A program made the translations under genes and the position numbers. Shown one piece after another: positions 11,601 through 24,600 of a DNA stretch of 64,000 nt. Location of the stretch: the NCBI GenBank assembly GCA_963920635.1, contig OY987303.1:53505223-53569222 (forward strand), written 5' to 3'. Within the stretch, counting starts at the first letter, position 1. Every line of letters starts with the position of its first letter. This stretch comes from Pseudeuparius sepicola (Eukaryota; Arthropoda; Insecta; Coleoptera; Anthribidae). Below the pieces are notes generated by a model, which made no database searches, was not told where the DNA came from, and saw nothing but the letters and a program-made list of their open reading frames with translations.

Positions 11601-14600
11601 GGAAGAGTGGGGACGATCACCCGATTCATCGCCGCAGCCCCGGCCAATGGGCGGCCAGCACACTCGCCGATGGTGGCGCCGCCACACGATATAAATGGGC
11701 TGCGACTGCCACGGAGGCTCTCCTTCATCCGATACCAATCTTGGTGAGTATTAGTAGGTTGTTCCGCCCTAGCCTGACCTTTCCTAGAACCTACCCTAAA
11801 CCCGAAGTTGGGAGAACGAGCCTTTCTTTGACCAACTTCAACCTTCCGTCTAAACAAATACCCTAGAGTTAGTTATTCAGTGAATAGGATAGGATTAACC
11901 TTTAAAAAACTTTGATTTTCTTTTGATAAAGTAACATCGCACGTTTCCTAATTTTTTTTAACCGTTAGTTTCTGAGCTTGCTTTCCGCATGAAACATACA
12001 CCGCGTTTGAATCACAAAAAGAAACCCGCTTACATAAGTATTCTTTTCTTTGCTTACAGATTCGTGGACCACTCTGGGCCGGCCGTCTTAATTTCCTTTT
12101 GTTTTGTAAATGTTCTTAAGAAATCCTATGTAAACAAATAATAAACCGTGTAAAACTTTCAAATATTTTACTTACACCCTACCCTCGATACACCATTGAA
12201 CTTTGGAAGTAATTTTTTTCCGACCATAGCTATCTTTCACGCAAGCGCCCTCACAGGGACATGCTATAAAAAGTGGCGCCCGAGCAGGGACCTTGGTGTG
12301 TTGAGGTGGAGTGTAGGTAGAGGCCGAAACAATCCAGAGAGGACCAACGAAAGTTTAAATCATCTTATAAGTTGTTTGCTTGCTGTGTAGATGTAGTGTA
12401 AATAACGTAGGCACATAGAAGGTTGTGGACAGTATAAAAACTAGCGGAGATAGGATTAAATTCAGACCCCGCGCTATAGAAATCGCCGGCCGTCGGACGG
12501 CGCGCCAGTAGAAAAAGTCTATATAAGTTTTTATTTCCACTTCATTTTTTTTTGTGTGCTGCCGCACGCTACATATTTCTTTTGCACCTGTTAATAACAA
12601 CTTGCCGGAACCGCGATAAAAACAGATTATTGATTTAGGAATCCGATTTAGTTTTTTTTGCTTTTGCCAAATATGGATGAAAATGAAACTCCGACTACCA
12701 CCGAGGCCGAGATGGCAGGGGTGAAACCGGATGTCCGTGTAGGATGGATTTATCAGTTAAGAAGATCCGAACTAGACGCCGAACTAGAAAAATTTTCTTT
12801 GTCTGTAGAGGGTACGGTAGAGGAAGGGCGTAAGCGCTTGATCAAATTTTTCCGGGAAGGTCAAGCCACTCCCCGACCAATGAATTTACCGTGGACTTTT
12901 CCGCCATTATTGGCACCGACCACCACGGACCCCGCGCTTTTTCTGGAACGAATAGAGGAAAGTTGCACGTCGGAGGGTATACACCCGGACAGGGTGTTGC
13001 CACATACGCCCGAACTCCTGGAGGGAGACGCCGCGTTGTGGTTCCGTAATAACCGTGAGTGTTGGCAAACCTGGCAGGGATTTGCAAATGATTTTAGGAT
13101 TTTTTATTTTCCGGTTAATTATCAGGTCGATTTAGAGGCGGAAATAGGGAAGAGGCGACAGCGCCATGGCGAACCCGTCGCCAAGTATATTACAGATCTG
13201 CAAACTTTGATCCGCCGACACGGTAATGTGTCCCCGGCCCAGCAGCTTGCGTGGCTTTATCGCAATTTATTACCCGAGTACCGCGTATATATCCGCCGGG
13301 ATGACTTCACTGATCTGCCTTCGTTCTCACGTGTTACCCGGGAGTTTGAGGTTTTACAGGCAGAATTGAAACAGGGCAAAAACCCCGCGCCGGAAAATAC
13401 TTCTCGGAGTAGTGCGCCAAACTCACCCGCATTTTAGGTCGACTCCGCGCCGCGACCCAACCCATACCGGGTCGAGTCCGTATCGTCGCGCCGGCCGCCT
13501 CCGCGCCCTCCGCTCTCGCCCCAGTCGCTCGCCGGCCGTCGCACGGCTTGTGTCGCTCCGGCAGTGGGAACTGTTTCGCGCCCGGCGATCGTCTGCTGGC
13601 GATGCGGCGGGAGCGATCATACCCGACGAGAATGCACCGGAACACCAAAATTATTTTGCTCTCGGTGTGGCAAAATGGGAATCATGTCTCGGAACTGCCC
13701 TTGTGGTATTCCGGGAAACGGACAGGGCACTGCCTCGAACCGGGGACAGGGCAGCAGCCACCGCTAATTACCGCCCCGTTTGCCGACCTTGGCTGTCTTC
13801 CGGCGGAAACGCGACCGCACACCACCGCCCGTATTCTTGATAATCGTTATAATGCGCTTTTGGATACCGGAGCCGCGGGTTCTTATATAGGAGAACATAT
13901 CCGTCGATCCATTAGAAATCAGGGAGTCCGTAGCAAAGTGCCTAGTATGGGTTTCGCCCGCTTAGCCGACGGGCGAACGATTACCGTGGCCGAATCGTAT
14001 GCCGTGCCGCTAGAAGTAGGACGACAGAAGATAACCGTCAAGCTCACCTATCTGCCACAATTGGCATCTGAGCTTGTAATAGGGATGAACGTAATGCGCC
14101 CATTACGTTTTGTGCTAGATTTGGGTACCGGGAAAATTTCTGCGAGGGACGAGATGCTGCGGCGACCCGTAGACGCCGCTGCGGGTAGCCGACTCGAGCT
14201 CGTAGGGATTTGCCACCGCGAAACCGACCGCTGTCAACAAGCTTCTGCGAGGGACGAGAGATTTGATAATTCCGCGGATACCGCCGTAGATTTAATAACC
14301 GACCTCACGGAACCTTCTACCAGCGGGACAAATCGAAACCGGGAAATTTCTACAGGGGGCGACAAGAGGCGAAGATCCGTGGAAACCGCCGCGGGGAGCA
14401 CGATCGACCTTTTAGAAATTTCCAACCGTGATCGCGAAACATGCCGAGAGATTTCTGCGAGAACCGATATGTCTCCAGAGGCCGCCACAAATGACATAAC
14501 CAGGCTCGCAGAATTTTCTGGTCCCAAAACTGAAACACTGAGTTTTGGGAAGCGAAGAAATCTACCGAAACTCGCGGGAACCGCCATGAATACCGCCATA

Positions 14601-17600
14601 TCCGAGATATCCGACCGTCCAGATCATTTACCGCCGCTAGTATTATCTAACCGAAACACGAACGACTTAGAAAATTTCTAGATACCGAATTACCATTATT
14701 TGAACATGTGAGAGGTACCACCCCTCTGGTATCGCATGAAATTCATTTATTAAATCCCGAACCGATCAAACAACGCTACCGCCCACGCAATCCGTATATG
14801 CAGGACGTTATCAACCAAGAAGTTCATAAAATGCTCGCCGATGGCATAATAGAACCATCTACCAGTCCGTGGAGTTCACCGGTCGTGTTAGCAAAAAAGA
14901 AAGACGGAACCTATCGGTTTTGTATAGATTTTCAGAAAGTAAATGACGTCACACGCAAGGATGCGTATCCGTTACCGTTTATACAAGCTATCTTGGATAA
15001 ATTATGCCGTGCCAAATATATTTCCACCATAGATCTCAAACACGGATATTGGCAAGTACCATTGACGCCTAAAAGTAAGCCGATTACCGCATTTACAGTA
15101 CCTTCCCGCGGTTTGTACCAATTTCGTGTACTGCCATTTGGCCTACACTCCGCTCCCGCAACTTTTCAGCGGCTTATGGACTCAGTCGTAACTCCCGATT
15201 TAGAGCCGTACTGTTTTGCCTACCTAGATGACATAATCGTGCTCGGAGAAAGCTTCGAACACCACCTGCAACTCTTACGCGAGGTTTTTCGCCGTCTCCG
15301 CACCGCTAACTTGAAATTAAATCCCAACAAATGTCGTTTTGGTTGCCAATCATTGCAATACTTGGGACACGTAGTTACGTCAGAAGGCATCCGTACCGAT
15401 CCAGACAAAGTATCCGCGATTTTAGAACTTCCGGCGCCGACAAACGTCCGCGGCCTACGTCGTTTTCTAGGAATCGCTTCCTGGTACCGCCGCTTTGTTC
15501 CGAATTTCTCGCAAATCGCCGCACCGCTTAATCAATTACTAAAAAAACAACAAAAATGGAAATGGACCGAGTCCCAAGAAACCGCTTTCCGTGATTTAAA
15601 AGAACGCTTGACCAACGCACCTGTCTTGGCGTGTCCCGAATTTTCAAAACCGTTTGTTCTACAAACAGACGCCTCGGACGCGGGTTTGGGCGTTGCGTTG
15701 ACTCAGAACGTGCATGGGCAAGATTGCGTGGTTGCCTATGCGAGCCGCTCACTAACCGGAACCGAGAAAAACTACAGCACAACCGAGAAAGAGGCTTTAG
15801 CCATCGTTTGGGGCATCGAAAAGATGCGTCCGTATTTAGAAGGATATAAGTTCACCGTTGTAACCGATCACCAATCTCTAGGGTGGCTCCGATCGCTCAA
15901 AAATCCATCTGGACGTCTCGCGCGTTGGGTTGTATTTCTACAACAATATGATTTCGATATAAAATATCGCCGAGGCGTGCTTAACCGAGTAGCCGATGCT
16001 CTGTCGCGCGCACCCGTCGAAATTCCGCCTCCCGACGACAACTCCGAAGCAATACTTGTTATTGAAACTCCTACGTGTAGGTGGTATGTCCGTAAACAAG
16101 CGGAAGTAGAGCGCGATCCGGAAAAGCACCCAGATTATTGCATTAAGCAGGGTCGTTTGTACCGTCATATTTGGGATCTTTCCGCACCAACCGAACCCGA
16201 ACTTTCCGAGCCGTGGAAATTATGCGTACCAACCGAATCCCGAGCGCGCGTACTCCGGGAATGTCACGACCTTCCGACCGCAGGACATCTCGGAATTTCG
16301 AAAACTACAGCGAGAATCGCTGCACGTTATTATTGGCCAGGGATGCTCCGGGACGTAGCTACTTACGTTCGCCGCTGCACTTGTTGTCAACAGTATAAAG
16401 TTGAATCACAAAAACCCGCGGGCAAAATGCATCCCTCGCGTAACCAGGATCCGTGGGAGATAATCAGTACCGACCTAGTAGGGCCGTTACCACGCTCTAG
16501 TAAGGGCAATTCTTACCTAGTGGTTTTCCAGGACAGGTTTACAAAATGGGTAGCCGCCCGCGCAATCCGAAAAGCTACGGCTAAAGCTGTTACGCAAGCT
16601 TTTTACGAGGAAATTATTACTCGTTTTGGGTGTCCAAAACTAGCCATTACCGATAATGGAACCCAGTATACCGGTCATCTTTTCAAAGACTTTCTTACCG
16701 AGATGAATATCCAACACAGACTCACCCCGCCGTACACGCCGCAAACCAACCCCGTAGAGCGCACCAACCGAACGTTAAAAACCATGATAGCGCAATTTTG
16801 CCGCGACGAACAAAAGAAATGGGACGCACACCTGCCCGAATTATTATTCGCAATAAATACAGCCCGCCACGACTCCACCGGTTTCAGTCCAGCTTTTCTA
16901 AATTTTGGGCGCGAATTCGACGTACCTGGGGCTTTGTACCGATCCGGCAAGCCTGATTCCGACCCGATAGAAAACATAGAAAACCAAACAAACCGCCTAG
17001 TCAAGCTTCGCGAAACTTTCGAGCTGGTACGTGTGAATTTGGGTCGAGCATTCTCACAGCAAAGCCAACATTACAACTTGCGCCGCCGAGAATGGCGATG
17101 TTTCCTACAAGATCGTGTAATGAAACGAGAGCATCATCTATCCGATGCTTCAAAAGGTTTTGCGGCAAAGCTCGCTCCAAAGTATTCTGGCCCATATACC
17201 GTGGTAAGAGTACATTCCCCGGTAGTATTTGATTTAAAATCCAATACAGGGAAAATAGTCCGCCGCGTCCATATTAAGGACCTAAAACCAGCCGCTGATT
17301 CCGAGCGTACTCTGTCTGTCACAGGTTAATAATCCAGTTAAACAAAACCGACCGATGGCAACAAACCGCGCCGCCGATGCTTGGCCTCCGGGTGTGCCCG
17401 GACCAACACCCGAAACACCTAAGCCCGACGTGCCGGCCGCTAACCGATGCGCCCGACACACGCCTGGTACAGGGCGTCCGAAATAAAAAAAAAATCAAAA
17501 TGAAATTTTAATTTTTTTTGAGGAAGAAGGAGGGGTGTGTAACGAAGTTACTAATTTCCCGTTTTAATTTTTATTTTAACACCCACTTATTTCCTCGCCG

Positions 17601-20600
17601 CGCTATTTTTAGCGGCCGGCTATCCACCGTGGTAGTTTTTTATGTCCACACCGATGACTTTTTCTACATAGTAGGCCGACATTCCAGTTTTATTGCATTT
17701 AATTAAATCCGGGTTTTGATTAGTTTCCGGCTTTCCGTCGCCGAATAATGGATGCTTATGTTACCATAAGGGTGGTGGGATACCGAAAAGGGGTAGAACC
17801 GGGTTACTAATTCAAATTGCAGCCAGAGCCGCCGTTCTTTTTGGAAGCCCGGGTATATTGGACATGCCCGAGCCAGAGAGACCACTGTCAAAGACCTGTC
17901 AGGGGTGCAACACCCCTAACCGCCAAACTAGCCTCCGACTGCCGTTTTCGCTACCGGAAGAGTGGGGACGATCACCCGATTCATCGCCGCAGCCCCGGCC
18001 AATGGGCGGCCAGCACACTCGCCGATGGTGGCGCCGCCACACGATATAAATGGGCTGCGACTGCCACGGAGGCTCTCCTTCATCCGATACCAATCTTGGT
18101 GAGTATTAGTAGGTTGTTCCGCCCTAGCCTGACCTTTCCTAGAACCTACCCTAAACCCGAAGTTGGGAGAACGAGCCTTTCTTTGACCAACTTCAACCTT
18201 CCGTCTAAACAAATACCCTAGAGTTAGTTATTCAGTGAATAGGATAGGATTAACCTTTAAAAAACTTTGATTTTCTTTTGATAAAGTAACATCGCACGTT
18301 TCCTAATTTTTTTTAACCGTTAGTTTCTGAGCTTGCTTTCCGCATGAAACATACACCGCGTCTGAATCACAAAAAGAAACCCGCTTACATAAGTATTCTT
18401 TTCTTTGCTTACAGATTCGTGGACCACTCTGGGCCGGCCGTCTTAATTTCCTTTTGTTTTGTAAATGTTCTTAAGAAATCCTATGTAAACAAATAATAAA
18501 CCGTGTAAAACTTTCAAATATTTTACTTACACCCTACCCTCGATACACCATTGAACTTTGGAAGTAATTTTTTTCCGACCATAGCTATCTTTCACGCAAG
18601 CGCCCTCACAGGGACATGCTATAGTCTTAATTTTTAGAAATCATGGAAACCATTATTAATTTCAACTAACAATCAAAGTACCTCTTATATTCATAGATTC
18701 TCCAATAAAATGGCATGCTAGGCATCACTGAGACCATTAGAATGAGGACAGAACAGGTCTCACTTTGGAAAGTATAATGCTGGGTCCCCTTACTTTAAAG
18801 AGTCCCTGAACATAAACAACAAAATAATAAACAATAACAACAAAATACTCCAAGAATGCATACCTGCTGTTAAACTAAGGCTCGACGAAGCACGAACCGG
18901 CAGATTTGGAATGATATTGAACACCCCGTCGTCACCCCGGGTTATATAAAGTTGGGTTATGTTAAGATTTATCGGAATCGGCCCCGGCGACGTTATGTTC
19001 ATCGGCGGCCTGTCCTCGTTTAGGCGAAAGCGCAGATTTTCCATCGTCACCTACAGAATTGAAATGAGAACGGCGAAAAAGGAACCCATCCCGTTACGGA
19101 CCTGCATCGGGAGCGGCACGGGTACGATCTCGTCCTCTATCAGATCCGTAAGTCCCGTGACGGTGCTCATGTTCAAGTCCAGGTGCAGGTTCTTGACCTC
19201 GACGGACAGCATGTCGCGGAAGAGCCTCTTCAGGTTGTCCTTGTTGGTGAAGTCGAGCTGCTGCATCGACCTCGAACTCGGCAGCGTCAACGTGTGATCT
19301 AACCTCAGTTTGATTTTCGAGTCGGCCGAAGCGCTCGCCGCGCCGTCGCTCCACGCCCTTGACCGCGTGCTAAACTTACCCTGGGGCGGAAAGTGGGGTT
19401 GGGGCACGATACACAAATAACGGTATGCCAGCCAGGAGAACGAAAATTAAACTCTTCTGCGCATCTACGTCACTTCGACAAAAAGCGTGGCCAACTTATA
19501 AAAAATAGTCCTGAAATTAGTCTCACTGACATACGTCAGTTATCAATTTCGCGTCAAGTTAAATCCAAAGATAGAATGAAGGCACCTTGAGACACCGTGG
19601 TGTATATGTGGTTGCCTGGCTCACTATAAAACGAGTCAAATTTCCATTTAAAAATAAAAGTAAGCCATGATTTTGTCGAATAAGCGTCACCTTTGACATC
19701 ACAGCACCTGCGCGCGGGCCTACCGTTTTCTGTGTATCGTGGGTTGGGGTAAGTTTTGTCGACCTTTTTATTTTGTTTTTCGAGAAAACAATAATTGGAG
19801 AGTCATGAAAAATGAACATTAATCACGAAAAATAATACAAAAAAAAACTGTAAATTTTATACAAGATAAACTGAAATGCTTTTCCAATTACAAAGTATAA
19901 GTTTTAAATACACCTAATTTTACGACTGGGAAGTTATTAAATTAATAAAATGCTAACATTTAGCCTCCTACTAGCCTATTTATTTTGAATTTTTGATAGA
20001 AAAATATGAGACAAATAGGTAATCTGTCTAATTACTTTTCGAATTGTTTACTTTTAGACTTTTAGGTTATATTATTGATTATTGTAATCTTTGTCATTGT
20101 AAGTGCCGTTTTCAACATCGGCTTCTTGCACGACCTTTTTTCTGTAAACCAATCATATTGCTCAAAATATGTCCCAGAAGAAATACGATTGTGATTCTTA
20201 AAAGGTCCAAAAATATTACTGAAAATTTGCTTTTTTCATGTTTGGGAAAATGGCCGCTGTGACGTTAGACGTTATTGCTATTTTCCCTGGGAAACATAAC
20301 GTTTTTTCCCTATATATCGAAAGTCCTTATCATTCTAAACAACTTTTGTTGGAAAAGATTTTCTGTATCTTTTATTGTTCAAAATATACAGGGTTAAATA
20401 TGTAAAAATTATTAATAAAAAAAATATTTTTAAAAACAAGCTTTTATTTACCTAAATGCTCTAAAAAGAAGAAAAAAAATCAAAAAATTCAAACCAAAGC
20501 AAACCCACAATTTTGTTACATTATAAAATTGTATAATATGATATAAAAGCTTGTCGCGAGATTTTCGTGTGTAAATTTCTTTTATAGAAAAATACATTTT

Positions 20601-21539
20601 CTAGTTAGAATGGGGAAGTTGCGCTCTTTTTAATGACAATGAAAATGAAAACTAGGAACAAAAATACTAGACTTTTTTCATTTTGAGTTTATTTAAGCTA
20701 AAAATCATGTTTTTCTATTTACGTGACGTCATCAAGCGGCTATTTGAAAGAGGCGCGCAAGCTGGTGATTTTTAGTTCAAAATGTTGGTGGGATTGTCAA
20801 CAACCCTGGGTTATCTGGTTCTAAACTATAAATTTTGACTTCTCATGTCAATCTGTTTTGGCGTTTATCATGTGATTTTCGAGGTTTTATGGAGTTTTTT
20901 GTGAAATTATGCCTGAACTTTCTTCATTGAAAATATTTTGGCTTCATACTTACTTATTTATTTGCGGATAAGCCAGTTATACTATTTAAAAACGTAAGCC
21001 AGCATTTTATTACCTATTTCTCTTTCTCTTCAGAGGTAACAGGAAAATATGAATTTATTTTGTATAGTAATATGCATAAAAGCATCTATAAATGGTAAAT
21101 TATCGGTTTTTGCCTCTAAATATCCACCTACCATTTTAATTTTTAAACAATAAAAATCACCATAAAAAAATTGCGTTGTCACCTCAGCTGCTTGAAAAAT
21201 ACAAACTGACAACGACAACTACAAAAATCAAGGTTAGGCTGACAACTGATGAGTGATGACCCTGACAGACAGGCACATATTATTATTAGCTTTGTTCGCG
21301 GAGCAGTTTGGAACCAGTTGTGAACTAGTAACTGTCGCTGTGATTGATTAATTCAAATTTTATGGTTCAGAACTGTTCCGAACTGCTCCGCGAACAAAGC
21401 TATTATTATTAGAGGATAGACGCATGCGCTGATGACGCGTCGCTACCAACCTGAAGGTGCAATTATACGAAAATTCCTAGTTACCGCTTGATGACGTCAA
21501 TGTTGAAAAATTATGTTTTAAAATGCAATAACGGCTTTG

Positions 21540-21609
<70 letters not shown>

Positions 21610-24600
21610 TCACGACAAGCTTTTATATCATATACAATTTTATAATGTAACAAAATTATGGGTTTGCTTGGTTTGAATTTTTTGATTATTTTCTTCTTTT
21701 TAGAGCATTCCGGTAAATAAAAGCTTGTTTTAAAAAATATTTTTTTATTAATAATTTTATTTTCAACTTTTTAGTTCTACTCTTCAAGCCCTTTCATTTA
21801 ATGCCCATATTAAGGGAAAAGAAAATGTAATCCGCCGAGTTGGAGTGGCGGCCATATTGAATTTAGTGTGATGTCACTAACTTTATAGTTTTCTACTCTT
21901 CAAGCCCTTTCATTTGATACCCATATTGAGGGGGTTGACAAAAAATACATCATCCGCCATCTTAGAGCGACGGCCATATTGAATTTAGTGTGATGTCACT
22001 AACTCTATCATTTTCTACTCTTCAAGCCCTTTCATTTGATACCCATATTAAGGGGGTTTACAAAAAAATACATTATCCGCCATCTTGGAGCGGTGGCCAT
22101 ATTGAATTTAGTGTGATGTCACTAACTCTATCGTTTTCTATTTTTCAAGCCCTTTTATTTGATACCCATATTAAGGGGGTTGACAAAAAATACATCATCC
22201 GCCATCTTGTGGCGGCAGCCATTTTGAAAGTATTACAATATTGAGTATTGTATATTGTATTGTCACCGAAACTAAACATACATAGTCCATACATTGCAAG
22301 TTAAATAAAAGCTTGTAAAAAAAAACATGGAATTTTTCTATTCACTAGGATCGGTTTTCTGAAATCTAGCTAGCCATGGAAACAATTGCGATAGTCAGAA
22401 ATTATTTAAGAGTAGTCAAATTTTTTTAAGAAGTCCTTACTAAGACCGTCAATTGGTAATTTCGACATCCTAACCGGGTCATAAGTTTAGGTCAGTAACT
22501 AGCTATTTGCATAACACAAAAAGTAACAACGAGAACAAGAATAACACAAATAAATATAAAACTCACGAAACGTACAAAACCCGCGAATATTTTTGCCGCC
22601 GAAAGTTTGAACCAGTTTGAATGATCCGGAAAACCTTCACTGTCACCTTGACACACGGAAACCAAATTTGCCTGAGTCCATGCATAGACGCTGCAACAAG
22701 CAGCTGATTACCAAAATGAAAAGTGTTTACATGAAATTTTAAATTATTACTAAAATGAGTCTAGCCATAATTATTGTTACTTGTAGAGCTATAATCATGA
22801 TTGCAATAGGGTTTTTATTTTATTATGCTCTTTTTTACTACTTTTGCGAGGTATCTCAGTTATTTTTAGAAATAGGGAGTTGCGGTTTTCGAGACACTGA
22901 CCTACTTTTTCATAAAATTTGCCATTTTATATGTTAACTTGTTGAAATGGTAAAAATCGACCGTTATAGATTTTTTCACGTAGAATTCAGTGGCGTACAC
23001 ATTTTTTTCTAGGAGGTAAGAATTTCAAAATATAAATAATATAACCTACAAAAGTATCAAAAATGGGACATCCTGTACAATGTTTGTCATTGTTACACCA
23101 CTTTCAAACATAAACAAATCACAGGGGTCCACCTGAAATTTTAAATGTGGGCCTACTCTTCCGTTGTACAATAGAATACAAAAATATTTTTAAACTTAAA
23201 AAAGAAAATTCAAAGCGATTTTGGTACTCATCTGATTGAAAACTACAGATTCAAGCTTAAAAAAAAATAAAAATGGTCTACCATTAAAATTTGACAAAGC
23301 ATTTCAGTTACACAACATTTTGAATGTATTTCTGGTAAAAAAAATGGCTAGCCAGTAGCCAACAAGATTGAAGAAATAAACATAAATATGTGTTCCAAAT
23401 CAAGATGTAGATATTTTAAGATGAGGTTGCCCAGGGGACTTTATGAAGAAACTTTTATATAAACATGTGCCAAATGATTAGTTTTCGATGTACAGGGTGT
23501 TAAAAGTTTAACTCCAAAGATGTTTTTTTTTAGTATCTTCGAAACATGTAAAGAAGGCAAATAAAATGTTGTACATGTACTAAACTTTTTATGCATTAAA
23601 AAATTATGAAGGGTGGGTTGAAACAGGGGGGGGTGCAGTGAATAGTCAGATTTTTTGTGCGACTATTTTTTCAACACTTAATCTTAATAACAAAATTTGA
23701 AATATCAAAGTTTTCTATGCAACAACGGATTTTAGTGTTATGGCACCGAGATGCACCGTTTGAGTAAAATTATTGCATTTTCAGTAGGAATAATTTCGGG
23801 ATTTACAAAATCAAAAGAATGTGACAAATCCAATGCATGTTTACTAAGAGCAGTAGCATCGCCATTGTTAGTTCAACAATTTTGGTTTATTTAATTTATG
23901 GTCGAATACCCAGGAAACTACAAACAAATTATAATTTTGAAAGACCAGTATACATTTTTACAGAGAAAAGTATGTACTATGGTGATGTTGAAAGTAGCGT
24001 GTAGAGGTGATATGATCTAGAATACAAGATTATTGGTCGAGATGCATACATTCTGCAAGTGAAGTTTTTTTATTTTATCTAGTTATTAATTATTTAATAC
24101 TTAACTCATTGCTTATTTAATACTTAACTCATTGTATAATATACAAGCAACACTTAAAAGTTTTTAAGAGCCCTGAAGCACATACAGTTTGGATACAAAT
24201 TGTGGAATATTGCTTATATGTCTTAAAATATTCCTCATATCAAAAACATGTTTTAATAAAAGTGTTAGGGGAAATTATTTCCTTTTTAGTACTAATAATA
24301 TATAACAATAATAATAATTTACCCTAACACTTTTATTAAAACATGTTTTTGATGAGGAATATTTTAAGAAATATAAGCAATATTCCACAATTTGTATCCA
24401 CACTGTATAAGTATTCAGAAATTATTCAACGAGTGCTGTTGAAGAAGGCAGAAGAGCTTTTATTGTCATCACTAAGATTAAACATTTTGTATATACAGTG
24501 TCTGCCATAAAGTTGGATACAAACGGGAATTTTCTTTATTTGAAGTTTCTCAAAAAAAATTATTCTTGATAAAAGTTGGTGCTTGTGCTTAAACTCAAAA

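Larger units (their letters stand above)
11183..18623 (+). mobile_element. Young Ty3/Gypsy-type LTR retrotransposon
   Basis: Complete element: LTR, primer-binding site, gag, protease, RT-RNase H-integrase, polypurine tract, LTR. It lacks an env-like gene. It lies antisense in BLTP3 intron 21 and inside an older hAT-like element. Flanks share AGTCT (11178-11182; 18623-18627 if the LTR ends one base earlier), a 4-5-bp target duplication. The two 1086-bp LTRs differ at three sites by my reading, so insertion was recent. Its GC-richer code contrasts with the AT-rich surroundings. Confidence 0.95.
10464..18808. mobile_element. hAT-like non-autonomous element split by the LTR retrotransposon
   Basis: Inverted 30-bp ends lie at 10464-10493 (CAGGGACTCTTTAAAATAAG) and 18779-18808 (its complement with one gap). 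Subtracting the LTR retrotransposon leaves roughly 0.9 kb. CAGGG ends are typical of hAT elements. The flanking octamers AACCTCAA and AACATAAA match at six of eight positions, as for an old 8-bp duplication. It sits in BLTP3 intron 21. Confidence 0.6.
20407..21757. mobile_element. Palindromic element with CAAGCTTTTATTTA arms
   Basis: Inverted arms of about 160 bp (about 20407-20570 and 21600-21757) enclose about 1 kb in BLTP3 intron 19. The enclosed part holds a 114-bp MITE and a (TA)n run. The arm sequence is shared with 2007-2378, and the element is followed by the same minisatellite. Confidence 0.65.

Noticed and set aside
11462..11866. 134-codon open frame in the 5' LTR, repeated at 17817-18221
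   Set aside because: It is identical in both LTRs because the LTRs are identical. It lies across U3/R with no domain and opposing open frames, so it is GC-rich by-product sequence rather than a gene.
13412..13840. 142-codon frame overlapping gag and pro
   Set aside because: Composition-driven third frame; the zinc knuckles and protease explain the region in the other two frames.
18959..19354. Open frames on the plus strand and in a second minus-strand frame
   Set aside because: They overlap BLTP3 exons 20-21, whose frame is supported by phase and similarity.
21488..21676. 62-codon frame with a long alternating Tyr-Ile run
   Set aside because: It is the translated (TA)33 microsatellite.
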